In this document: positions 23,801 through 33,806 of the stretch, piece by piece
Layout of the letters: each line of letters begins with the position of its first letter
How positions within the stretch are numbered: the stretch's first letter is position 1
Assembly: GCA_002778195.1 (NCBI GenBank)
Contig: PCDI01000001.1
Span: 1,338,174 to 1,402,173 of the forward strand
Source of the DNA: Raffaelea ambrosiae
Lineage: Eukaryota > Ascomycota > Sordariomycetes > Ophiostomatales > Ophiostomataceae
DNA: 64,000 nt
Reading direction: 5' to 3'
The notes under the pieces: generated by a model
Told to the model about the DNA's origin: nothing
Database searches by the model: none
Seen by the model: only the letters and a program-made list of their open reading frames with translations
Translations under genes and position numbers: made by a program

Positions 23801-25312
23801 GCCGACCGCCGCGCCTACCTCGGCTATCTGGAGATTTTGAGCTTCGCCCTCACCGACATGGCCCACACCTACCAGCCCGCCGCCCGCATGGACACTCTCC
23901 TCAAGGCCGTGCTCGAGCAGCTCCGGACGGACGTGTATGGGGACGGGCCGGGAGGGGGCGATGGCCCGGGGGTCCCGGGGGTCCCGGGGGTCCCGAGCAG
24001 CAGCACCGCCTCCTCGACGTATGCCGGCGACATGGCCGGCTCGTGGTCGAAGGGGGGCGGCGTTCCCATCGACGTCTACAGCGTGTTGCCGGCCCGCCGC
24101 GAGAACCCCGACGGCGACGCCGGCGGGCACCAGCAGTCCTTCAAGAAGCAGCGCTGCCGCCCGGCGGGCACCAGCGGGGCCGCCAGCGGGGCCGCCACTG
24201 CCACCACCACCACCGCCAGCAGTCGCCGGGCGTCCGAGTTTGCGCGTCCGCCGCCGCCGTTCTTTGCCGGGAGCCACGGAAGCAGCCCGCTGTCCGTCGC
24301 GGCCGCAGCCTCGGCCGCGACAGCCTCGGCCGTGGCGGCTTCCCACCAGCCGACCGAGCACATGCTGCCGGGGTTTTTCCCGTCCGATCCCCAGCAACCC
24401 CACAGCGACAACAGCTTCCGCCTCGACTTTTTGCACGAGTCGTCGGCCGCGGTGGACCTGGACGGGGACGACCTGTCGAGACACGGCGACCATGGCCTCC
24501 ATGGCCACCATGGCCACCATGGCCACCATGGCAGTGCTCTGCGGAACGGGGCGGCGGCGGCGGGGGTGGACGACTACGTGCTGGTGCCGCCCGGGTCCGA
24601 CGGCTGGGCCCTGAACGGGGGCGGACAGCCGCAGCCGAGCCAAAGACACCACCACCACAGCCACAGCCACGACCACAGCCACGACCACAGCCACGGCGCA
24701 TTCGATCTGCCCATGGCGGACTGGATGGCCGGGCCCGGGACGGTCGCAGCGGCCGCCGGTGGATTCCACCATCCTCACCAGCACCATGCCGGTGCGACCC
24801 CACGAGGGGGGGTGTCGGGCAGCGGCGGCGGCGGCGACAACATGCACAGCAAGGCTTCGGCATCGAGTCTGCGGACCAGCGACCATGCAGAGGGTGGCGG
24901 CGGTGGGACCGGGCGTGGTCGCGCGAATCTCGATGGTCTACGGCCACGCGGGAGCAGTCGGACCGGCGGCGGCGATGCCACCAGCGCACAAGAGGGTGCC
25001 CGCACCAAGACAGGCCGCCGCCGCAGCAGCAGCAGCAGCAACACGGCAGGCGGCCCTGCAGGAGGAGACCATGCAGGAACAGGGGCGGCAGCCAACACTG
25101 CCGCCCTGGATTGGATGGACGGCGGGGACGGACCGCTGGACGCGCTGAGCCCGGTCAGTCTGAGCGGGCTCGTGGTCCAGACGGTCGAGAAGACCATGGG
25201 CGAGACGGCCGGCCGTGTGGGCGGTAGTGCGGGCGGTGGTGGCAGCGGTGTGGGTGGGACGATCACCCAAGACGAGGACCGAAACCATGATTTGGACTTT
25301 TTCAGTTTTTGA
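20877..25312 (+). CDS. Large Zn2Cys6 transcription factor with polyQ and fungal-specific middle homology region
   Basis: Two exons, 20877-21130 and 21244-25312, with a 113-nt intron inside the codon after the zinc cluster. The product is 1440 aa. The ATG has the context GCCACCATGG. The zinc cluster is C46-C49-C56-C65-C68-C75 (CX2CX6CX8CX2CX6C). A short coiled coil follows (YMSSLSDRINLLESMLMDRG). Then come a Gln-rich region with repeated AQQ/TQQ and a roughly 25-residue polyQ (21931-22002). The fungal-specific TF domain (TATHDYLMDCFWAYYNDIIYV through WMYSGMANRLAFDIGLHLD and beyond) is broken by Gly-rich inserts. The C-terminus is His-, Gly- and Ser-rich low complexity. It is a nuclear DNA-binding regulator. 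The target pathway is unknown, and the metabolic block 5.5 kb upstream is a possibility only. Confidence 0.93.
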
Positions 25313-26485
25313 ATTGTCAAATGGGGGGGATAGGAGGACTGATGATTGAAACGATTCTTTTTTGACTCTTCTGGGAATGGAAAGGGCAGGCTTGTTTGAT
25401 CTTGGCTATTTTCTTCTGTAATGTTTCTGGGTCTGGTATCACTCTTTTCTTTTCGTTTGCTGTCAATAATGGACTGGGAGAGCGGGATGGCCATTTGTGT
25501 GTGTTTTGGGGGGTTTTTTGGGTTTTGTTTTTGTTTCCCTCGCTGTTCAGCTACTTCTGTTTTACACGGGCCCATTGTGACTCCATACAGGAGCCGCCTC
25601 TTTTTGAGTCAAAAGCGTGTCCAGATGTCTTGGTCAATGTGTTCCCAGCGAAACGACGAATACGCTTGATGACACTCTTTCCAACTCTGCGTGTCTCGCT
25701 TGAAGCTTGACATAGTCGCGTAGTTCAGACTCCGCCCTCTGGTGAGAATTCAGTTTCCCAGTCCATCCTTGTTGGTTTGGCTTGTCTGCGTGCGCCTGGC
25801 TTTGCATCGTGTTCGGTGTTCTGTGTTGTCGAAATCCCGAGGCTCTGCTTGACCGAGTGCGAGCACCAAACAAGCCTTGCCTGGAGCGGCGGCAAGGAAT
25901 TCACGGGCTGCTCTGGCTCCACACATGCAACACATGCAGCACACAAACAGGCAAAAAGAAACAGACAAACGATGGCCAGACACGAACCCTATACAAACCC
26001 GTCCACAGACACAGGGCAACGACTCTTTGCCGTCGTCTTTTTGACATGCCACAACCACACATCGATTCACCTGCACGCCTCGGTTTCTTATCAGGAACAG
26101 GTCCTGCAGGGCTCCGACGAGCTAGTGACCGCACCTCCCCACGCCAGGCGTCATCCAAAATAAAGTAGCTGCTAACGGACTTCGCCGGGGCCTTGGTACT
26201 ATCATGGTAGTTGTCGAGTGCAGTGTAACGAGCCGTGTGGCCGCACCTTCCTAAGACGGCAAATCTCAGCGTGCCTGCCGGGTCCGCTTTCCCACTGCGA
26301 GATAAACCAGCGCCGCTTCGAGCCCCACTCTCTGGCGGGCCACGTGCCCCGGGCAGACCAAAGTGTGATAATGCAATGCTTGCAGACACGTAGTTATCTC
26401 CAATAATTCCACATCCCATGGATAGCGGCTCGGACGAACTTGCCTTGATTCTGGGGTGGTTCCAGAGTGGTTCTCCGCAGATTTT

Positions 26486-26621
26486 TCTGTTCTTCTGTTC
26501 TTTTGCTCTTCTGTCCATCTGTTCTTTTGTTCTTGTGTCCTTCTGTTCTTCTGTTCTTCTGTTCTTCTGCTCTTCTGCTCTTCTGCTCTTCTGCTCTTCT
26601 GTCCTTCTGCACTTCTATTCT
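26486..26621 (+). repeat. Long 8-bp tandem array (TTCTGYTC-type)
   Basis: About 17 head-to-tail copies of TTCTGTTC/TTCTGCTC with a few variants. Copies are most uniform at 26540-26605. The opposite strand reads as an E/Q/K/R/N/T-rich ORF (EEQKNRRT pattern), which is an artefact of the repeat. Confidence 0.9.
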
Positions 26622-28558
26622 TTAACTGCTTTCCCTTTCTGGTGTGATTACAGTGGTAATGCTTGAAAAGAGAAAAATAAAAGACCCAGAACGAAGGAAA
26701 CCTGGAGACACCACTCATTTCTCCCAGTTGCAATGCTGCATTGCGTACGCAAGGTGCAATTGCCGATCTTCATAGAACAGTGGAGAGCAGTCCCCGTCCA
26801 GCTTCGCCCCAGGCATGCTGCCGTTTCGTTTCTTCTCTTTTCTTTGTTCTGCCCAGTCCCCGTCGTCTTCACGGTTTACTTGCGGTTCGCTGCGCCCAAG
26901 ACAGAAAATGGCTCATCCCTTCCTTGCTCACGGCTTTTCTATTCGTCCTTCCTTTTCAGCTGGCAGCCACACCACACCCTTGTCTCTCGATCGACCCAGA
27001 TGCAGGCTTTCAGATCCCTGTTCTGTTCTCGTGCAGACCAGCGAGGACGAAAACGAAACGAAAAAAAAAAGTCATCGTCGTGCATATTGTCTATGTTCTC
27101 ACCCGATGGTTCTCTTCTTGCTTCTTTCCGCCTTGCTTTTCTTTTTTCCGCACCTCCTTTGTGCCTAGTGTAAGTCTGTCTTGGAAGCTCGCAAGAGACA
27201 CCTCGACGCCGGCGCAAGTGAAACCCAAGACAGCCAAGAAAAAGCCAAGCTAGAGTTAAGCTCGGCTCCGCCCAGACACCATGGCCCAATGGCAGCATTG
27301 GCAAAGCTTCTTTTTTTCTTCTTCGTTGCCCTCTTGGCGAGCACACTTTCACGAGCACACTTGCACGAGCACACATGCACGAGCACTTTCAAGAGCTCCG
27401 CTGTTTGTGTCTGCGACAAACTGCTCGCATGTCCTGCTACGAGAGACAAAAAAAAAAGGATAGAGACAAACCAAAGACCTGTAGAACTCACCGTGCCCGA
27501 GGTAGAGACAGGAAACATTTCAGACTGGCACACGCCCATACATGGTGTAAGCCCGAACAAGAGTCCACGCCGGAGACCCCGTACATACTCGTACATACAT
27601 AGTAAGACAGTCCAGCCCCGGTGGAGGTCGCCCCATGCAAGCCCATTTTGAGAAACTGTGGACGCCCTCGCAGAATCGGGCAACAGCTGCATGCGAACTC
27701 CGTCGGGCTGGATGAAGAAACTGGATCGGGCCAGGATCCAGACCCCATACCCACCACGGCCACCAGTGATTGCGGCATACCAGGTAGTTGCTCGTCGTTG
27801 CAACCCTGGGAACCACCCTGGGAACCACCCCGGGAACCACCCTCCCATGCACGATCGGCGTCGACAGCCGGCCATGACGGCGGTCGCCGTCATAGTGGCG
27901 TTTGTCTACCCCCCTCCCGCTGCCATTCTCGTTCGACAACCAACAACCAACCTTGCCCAAGCCGGACAGCTTCCCCAAGCTATCGACGCCACCCATATGC
28001 AAAGCTCGGGCTGCTTGTGAATCATCCCCATCACACCGGGCTCTGCTGGACCCTCCTCTGCTGGTCCTATCAGCTATCACAACCTTATTTTTTTTTTTCA
28101 TGTTGCCCTGGCCCTGGTCCCCTTTCCCGCACTCGCCCACTCCTCTCTCGCTTCCGTCTTCTGCCCATCCTTTCCTCCTTCGTCACTCGCGTCTTTCCGT
28201 ATCTTCAGTCTAGCCGACCGACCCAGGCCGAAGTGGAGGGAAGCCACTCACTCTCTCGTTCGCGCAGACCACCTGCTTGTACTCGGTAGTAGCCAACGTA
28301 CATATTCAGCTCATACCCCCCCCTCTCCCTTGATTGTATTGGACTCCAAACACTTTAATCTATATCTTTCTTGCCCCTCCCTCTGCACGAGCTCCTGGAT
28401 AGCTTGCAGTGCCGATCGTTTCTCAATTGCAACCTGAAGCTGTGGGCAGTCTTGGTGCCTGGGCTTACTTACTCCTTCTTGCACAGCTTGTTCACTTTCC
28501 ACATCCTACCTTCCAGACAGCTAGCTTCCTGCAAAGCTTCACAAGACACGAACCAAAA

Positions 28559-28585
28559 TATATATAAAATATATATATATATAAA
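28559..28585 (+). promoter_or_regulatory. TATA-rich tract directly before the nucleoside-permease-family ATG
   Basis: A run of alternating T/A (TATATATAAAATATATATAT-like) ends 9 bp before the ATG at 28594. That is too close to the start codon to act as a classical TATA box for this ATG. It may be an AT-rich leader or mark a leader-less minor transcript. Confidence 0.4.
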
Positions 28586-28593
28586 TCAACACC

Positions 28594-29989
28594 ATGCGGT
28601 TCTTCTCCACGGCCGTGGCCACAGCTCTGCTGGCCACCAGCCAGTACGCCGCTGCAGCTCCCGGCGGCGAGCACCATCGGCCGCCTCCTCCTCCTCCGTC
28701 TCCCCATGGCCACAAGATTGCTCCCAAGGTCATGATCGTCAGCATGGTACGTATGGACCAAGTGCGAATGCAAGTTCTTCTTTTTTTTTGACACATCTCT
28801 TGCCCAGTTCGCCCCCGAGGCAGACGTCTGGTACGAGAAGCTGCCCAGCAGCGGCCTCGGCGACCTCCTGGCCCACAACATTACCGCCCCCGGCCTGTCC
28901 ATGCTCTTCCCCCACGTCCACTGCGTCGCCGACTACAGCATCTGCCAGCTGACCACGGGCGAGTCGGAGATCAACGCGGCCGCCACCGTCATGGCGGCCG
29001 TCCTGTCGGACAAGTTTGACTGGACCCGGACCTACTTTCTGATTGCCGGCATCGCCGGCGTCAGCCCCAAGTTCGGCACCCTCGGCGGCGTCGCCCTCAG
29101 CAAGTACAGCGTCCAGGTCGCGCTGCAGTACGAGTTTGACGCCCGCGAGATGCCCGAGAATTTCACCACCGGCTACTTTGGCTACGGCACCGACCTGCCC
29201 GACGTCTACCCGGGCAACCAGTACGGCACCGAGGTCCTCGAGGTCAGCGAGACCCTGCGCGACCTGGCCTTTGGCTTCGCCCGCCGCGCCAACCTCAGCG
29301 ACGGCGCCGCCGCCCAGGCCTACCGCGCGCGCTATGTCGCCGCCGGCGACCTGTACGCCAGCGGCGCCGCCGCGCCCGCCGTGGTCAAGTGCGACACCGC
29401 CACCAGCGACGTCTACTACTCGGGCGCCCTGCTGGGCGCCGCCTTTGAGGAGGTGACCACCCTCTGGACCAACGGCAGCGGCGTCTACTGCATGACCGCC
29501 CAGGAGGACAGCGCCACGCTCGAGGTGCTGGTGCGCGCCGCCATCGAGGGGCTCGTCGACTTCTCCCGCGCCATCCTCATGCGCACCGGCTCCGACTTTG
29601 ACCGCCCCCCGCCGGGCGTCTCCGCCTACGACAACCTGCGCATCGTCGAGCAGGGCGGCTTCAGCATTGCCGTCGACAACATCTACCTCGCCGGCGTCGA
29701 GATCATCAAGGGCATCCTCGCCGACTGGGACGGCACCTTTGCCCAGGGCGTCGCCCCCGCCAACTACATTGGCGACATCTTTGGCAGCCTCGGCGGCGAC
29801 CCGGACTTCGGCCCGGGCAGCCTGACCGACGGCGCCGGGTACCTGCCCAACGGCGGCTCCGGCGACCTGTTCCGGCGCCGTGGTCTGTCGTCACGCAGCA
29901 GCAAGAGCGGCGCGCTGCAGCGGCGCGCACTGTCGGCCAAGCGCGGTGTGGTGGTGCCGGTGCGTGTGCGGATGGCCGAGGAGGAGTAA
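28594..29989 (+). CDS. Purine nucleoside permease (NUP) family protein, predicted secreted
   Basis: Two exons, 28594-28746 and 28808-29989, with a 61-nt phase-0 intron (GTACGT...CAG). The product is 444 aa. It opens with a signal peptide (MRFFSTAVATALLATSQYAAA, probable cut near residue 20-22) and a Pro-rich linker. The NUP core follows: KVMIVSMFAPEADVWYE, GESEINAAATVMAAVLS, YFLIAGIAGVSPKFGTLGGVALSKYSVQVALQYEFD, CMTAQEDSATLEVL and RTGSDFDRPPPG. The family was named for a Candida purine nucleoside transporter, but its fold is related to nucleoside phosphorylases. It has no multi-pass membrane segments, so an extracellular nucleoside-binding or nucleosidase role is as likely as transport. The C-terminal 50 residues are basic and Ser-rich. 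Confidence 0.92.
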
Positions 29990-30781
29990 GTCAAAAAGAA
30001 AAAGAAAAAAAAAAAGAAAGAAAAAAAAAAACAGGACAAGGTTGCGCAAAGATGCGCAACGATACACAATATATAATAGCCAGAGACATATTCATAATGG
30101 GGATTGGGAGAGACAGGGATATACACAACGCGTTTGGAAAATGATTTTCTTGCTTTACCCCCAAAAGGTGGTGCATTCGACACCAACTGGGATGGTTCCC
30201 TCCATAAGTACAATGCATTTTGGAGAATGAAATCAACTTGAATGGACTGTCCTTGTGCTCTGTGCTCTGAAACAAGAGAATAAGCTTGCCTGTTTTCGTG
30301 TCAACGTTCGTGCCTGTTCTGTCTTTGAACAGAAGCATAGCCTTGGGGCGGGCGAATAAAGAGTTCATGTATTTCAACAAGGCCATTTTTGGGCGACAAT
30401 GGAACAGAAACAAGAACACGGCTGGACAGGCTGGACAGGCTGGACAACAAAGAACATGGTCCCCGTCTGTGTCCGGTGCTTTGTCGTCAAGTCTTCTATT
30501 TAGCTCGCAGGTTTTCTCAGCTTCTCGTTCTCGTCGATTTCCCTCCTCTTTCTTCATTCACCATCTGCAGCCGCGTCTTCTCGAACAGCAAAGCACCCAA
30601 TCCATTAGGAGACCCTCCTCTCTATTTGTCTGCGTGGGTTGATTTCTTCCAGGCTTGATTTCTGCAATTGCTAGTCCTTGGTCACTCCCATCAAGCAGAC
30701 AAGTCCAGTGAAGGATATCCCCTCTCTCGAGGATCCAAGCAGACAATTACAGAAGAGCATCCTTCTTCGAGGACTTCAGAT

Positions 30782-30804
30782 TTCAAAGGATATCATCCTT
30801 TGAA
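30782..30804 (+). repeat. Leader inverted repeat, 10-bp arms
   Basis: TTCAAAGGAT, loop ATC, then ATCCTTTGAA is a perfect hairpin. Outside it, GAGGACTTC (from about 30769) and GAAGACCTC (from about 30802) are near-complementary. It ends just before a splice donor at 30816. It may fold in the leader RNA of the small Cys-rich gene. Confidence 0.6.
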
Positions 30805-30815
30805 GACCTCCTACA

Positions 30816-30872
30816 GTAAGTATTGTCCTCTGTCCCCCTATCGTTTCGCTAATCACTACGCGAGAGTCCCAG
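30816..30872 (+). other. Probable 5'-UTR intron of the small Cys-rich gene
   Basis: Donor GTAAGTATT at 30816, a branch-like GCTAATC at about 30848, and acceptor CCCAG ending at 30872 define a 57-nt intron of the size seen elsewhere here. It lies 37 bp upstream of the ATG at 30910. It is predicted from splice signals only. Confidence 0.55.
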
Positions 30873-30909
30873 GGTTTTCCCCCAAAGTACGCAACACGCT
30901 CTCGCCGTC

Positions 30910-31253
30910 ATGTGCTCCTACGATCTCGTCACGTTCAAGAAATGCGGCTGCACCAAGCCAGCGGGCGAGCTAGATCTGTGCCCCTACGCCGAGGCCAAGG
31001 GCGGCCGGGAGTGTCCGTCCTTCCAGCTGACCGCCGTTCCTTGGGAGGTGGATTTCAAATGCATGCAGTGTGCCAATGGATATAAGCGGTAAGTTTCTTC
31101 TTCACCCCCCCCCTCCCCCTCTCATCTCCACCCGCTAACGTCTTTAGACTCAAGCAGAAAACACCCTCGCCCTCCACGTGGGACACTTTGTCGCTGGCAG
31201 TCCGACGTCGCTACACGCGGCTCTACATCCATGCTCGGTCGATGCTCAGGTAA
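30910..31253 (+). CDS. Small Cys-rich conserved-looking hypothetical protein
   Basis: Two exons, 30910-31088 and 31148-31253, with a 59-nt phase-2 intron (GTAAGT...TTTAG). The product is 94 aa, begins MCSYDLVTFKKCGCTKPAGE, and has cysteines at 2, 13, 15, 24 and 35 plus C-x2-C near residues 51-54. No signal peptide is visible. The spacing suggests metal binding, but I do not recognise the family. The second exon is basic and ends YTRLYIHARSMLR. The stop TAA overlaps a splice donor (CTCAGGTAAGG) that is repeated 11 bp later. Splicing at the first donor to the acceptor ending at 31303 would replace the stop and run to 31421, giving a longer C-terminus. Confidence 0.72.
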
Positions 31254-32739
31254 GGCTCAGGTAAGTATAGCGGTCCCTTTTTGTGTTTCTATTTGCTCTT
31301 CAGAACGCAGTGGAGGATGTATCATCGCCTTGTTTTGACTAGCACACACACACTCGCCCTCCCTACCCCCTTTGACAAGCTAAATCTCGAATACAATCTG
31401 CTTTTTGTTTTGTTTTCATGATTACGAATGGAATTATTGTGACATTCTTCCATTGTCATATGTTGTAGTTGCCCCCCCATTAAGCAAGTGGAGCCCATGA
31501 GGCAGTCTCCCAAGAACCGTTCAGGTTCATTCCTTCGGCAGAACTTGTCCACTGCTCATCCCTTTTCTACTGGACTTGGACAGAAGTAAATCAAAGACCG
31601 TCGGAGATGATGCTAGTAGGCCTGCTAGCAAGCATAGGGGTCATGCCGGCCAGTCTGTCTGAAATAAGGTTCTAGGGATATGCTGTTGCCGTGTCGATAT
31701 TGGCATTCCAATACAGATACGGGACTGGCGCCCTTTGAACACCTCCACCAAAAGAGCATGCTGATTCGACGTTCCACTGGCTGGAACGGGCCAGCTGTCT
31801 TTGTGCTGTGGCCTGTCCGAGGAGGTTCCTCGGACAGGCCACACTGCTTGATTGCAGGAAGCGCTGGAAGTCTCATATCACCAGCAAGAGTGGACAACAA
31901 CTAAGAGTGAAGTAATAAAAAGGGCTGTAAATAAAAGCGAAAAAAGTCAACAATTGGGAGTTATCTCTGCTTCGCAGCAAAAGAACTTGGACGTGATATA
32001 GCACATGATAAAAGAAAAATAAGAAAAAAAGCAAGGTCCCTCAAGACGCCAGAAACCCGTCCCCCAAAACAAAAATCAACCACGTGAAAAAAAATGCACA
32101 AACTAAAACGAAACACGAGAGACCATTTCATACCCTCCCCTGCCCTCACAAATGCCAGAAAGATCTCCCGCATATGGGATGAGAGAGGAAGCAGGCAGAA
32201 ACAATCGACAAAAGAGAAAATGGAATACAGTGAAGAAAAAATAAGAAGAGAGGAGCTCCCCTCCTAGTCGTACGTGCCAAACTTTTGCTCGCTGTCTCGG
32301 TCTGTTTTTCCCCTCCTCAACTTCAGAATCAAGCAAGAGGCACCATTAGAAAAGATACGCAAATGGTCCCGGTTTCCCTCGTCCGCCTTCTGCCGTCCGC
32401 CGTCCGCCGTCCGCCGTGTGTCAACCGCCCTTCACGCTCCTCCTCGATATCAACTCTGCTGCTGTTGCCCACTTCTTCGTTATGGTATATATGTCTCTCT
32501 TTTATTTTGGTCCTTCGGCTCTGTTTGTTGTTCAACCTTGTCCGCAAAAATTTGGTAACCCGCTGTTTGGTAATTGTCCGCCTCCGCGTCATTCTCAGGT
32601 CAAGTCGGAATCCTTTCATAATGAAGTGTATGCTGAGGTAGGAGAGAGGAGAGGTGGGTGATCGTTCTCGATTTCGGACTCTCGATCTGAAAGTTGGCGG
32701 GCCTGGCAAGCGGTCGTCCTTGTCTGGTCGTTATCTGAA
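31254..32739. other. Intergenic between convergent small Cys-rich gene and TVP18
   Basis: 3' flanks of two convergent genes. It holds a possible alternative 3' exon (to 31421), a perfect 17-bp hairpin (31807-31843), A-rich DNA (31900-32250) and a CCGTCCG-type 7-bp repeat at about 32393-32416. No gene is supported. Confidence 0.55.
31807..31843. repeat. Perfect inverted repeat, 17-bp arms, 3-nt loop
   Basis: The arms TGTGGCCTGTCCGAGGA (31807-31823) and TCCTCGGACAGGCCACA (31827-31843) are exact reverse complements around the loop GGT. The stem is GC-rich and very stable. The flanks pair only weakly. It is intergenic, more than 350 bp from either neighbouring coding end. Confidence 0.95.
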
Positions 32740-33806
32740 TCATACAATCATCTGAGCCACACCGGCACCGCCCAGAGTCTTGCTGCCCAGGAACTCCTGG
32801 CCCTTGAGACCAGCCAGGACGTAGCACAAGCTGGTCAGCGTCAGGAAGACGGCGGCAGCAATCAAGCTGCTGCCGTGGATGGAGATGCTAGCCCACTGGA
32901 TGGCACCCATGATAATGTAGGCGAGGGCGCGCATGTAGTTGGTCGAGATGCGTCGGATAAAAGCATCGAACTTGGGCGAGGTCGGGCAGATGCGCAGTAG
33001 CAGCGGGACCTCAATAAACAGGATGACAAACGCGGACGCCCTGTAGAGGGAAAAGGCAATTAGAGACCATAAGAGGACTAAAGAGACAAAAGGGAAAAGG
33101 AGCCGATGTGGACGTACAAGCAAATGGCGCTGAAGATAATCAGTAGAGGGTGTATTGTGAAGAAGTTGGCGATGCCGAGGGCAAAGCACAGGATCATGGC
33201 CAAGATGCCAAGCCTAGGGGGTAAAACAGGTCAGTTTTCATCATTCTCGCTTGTTCTCGTCTTCCGATCATCCAGCTGTGTTTCTCTGCCCGTCTTCGTC
33301 CAACGCTGTATCGTCCGGCTGGGACGCGCGTCCGGGTGTGCAAGCTCGTGGCAGCTCGTGGAAGCTTAGGCAGTTCTGGCAGTTCTGGCAGTTCTGACAG
33401 CTTTGGCAGCTTGTGGTAGCTTTGGTAGCTCTGCCAGTTTTGCCAGCTTTTGGCAGGTCTTGCGGGAGCTTCCGAACACCCCCAGAAAGCTGTGCCAGAG
33501 CTGTGCCAGAGCTGCTTCCGGGACCGCGATCACCGTGCAGAGAAACGACGTGGGCGGAGAACTTGAGGTTCGGGGATTGTGTGCGTCGACATACCATTGT
33601 CCGTAGATGCCTATCGCGTTGGGAGAAAGCCACCGTGTTAGCAAAAACAAGTCCGTCACTCTGGTTGCGATGCTTCGGGAGATGCCAGCAGCCGTCGGAC
33701 TGTGTTCCTCTTCGCAGAACACTGGTTTCATCCGGCACCGGCTTGACCGAGGGCGGAGTCTCTACTCACTAAAGTTCCTGGTCTGGAACTCCTCCTTGAG
33801 AGTCAT
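32740..33806 (-). CDS. TVP18: Golgi membrane protein Tvp18
   Basis: Four exons: 33770-33806 (37 nt), 33595-33610 (16 nt), 33118-33213 and 32740-33040. Introns are 159, 381 and 77 nt. The assembled 149-aa protein starts MTLKEEFQTRNFSIYGQW and has four hydrophobic segments. It also contains FVILFIEVPLLLRICPTSPKFD and ends LGSKTLGGAGVAQMIV, as in fungal Tvp18. It is a small tetra-spanning protein of late-Golgi Tlg2 vesicles, with a presumed role in membrane traffic. All splice phases close correctly. The second exon is a 16-nt microexon encoding SIYGQW with its neighbours. Intron 2 is expanded by a 9-bp tandem repeat. Confidence 0.95.
33369..33460 (+). repeat. 9-bp tandem repeat in TVP18 intron 2
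   Basis: Plus-strand GGCAGTTCT units degenerate to GGTAGCTTT/GGCAGCTTG and GCCAGTTTT variants over about 90 bp. They account for much of the extra length of the 381-nt intron. Confidence 0.85.

Larger units (their letters stand above)
25313..28593. other. Intergenic 3.3 kb between the Zn2Cys6 factor and the nucleoside-permease-family gene
   Basis: The 3' flank of the factor is T-rich. An 8-bp tandem array lies at 26486-26621, and a 12-bp GGGAACCACCCT repeat of about three copies at 27801-27843. The stretch ends in the leader of the next gene. ORFs on either strand show no family resemblance. Confidence 0.5.
29990..30909. other. Intergenic and 5' leader before the small Cys-rich gene
   Basis: The first part is a purine-rich 3' flank of the previous gene. 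A 10-bp repeat (GGCTGGACA, three copies) lies near 30420-30446. The last 200 bp looks like a structured leader with a spliceable 57-nt intron, listed separately. Confidence 0.5.

Noticed and set aside
23095..25227. Long plus- and minus-strand ORFs within the large Zn2Cys6 gene
   Set aside because: GC-rich coding DNA has few stops in other frames. The zinc-factor frame alone carries the domain.
26394..26733. Minus-strand ORFs rich in EEQKNRRT
   Set aside because: They are a direct translation of the 8-bp tandem array, with no coding signal outside it.
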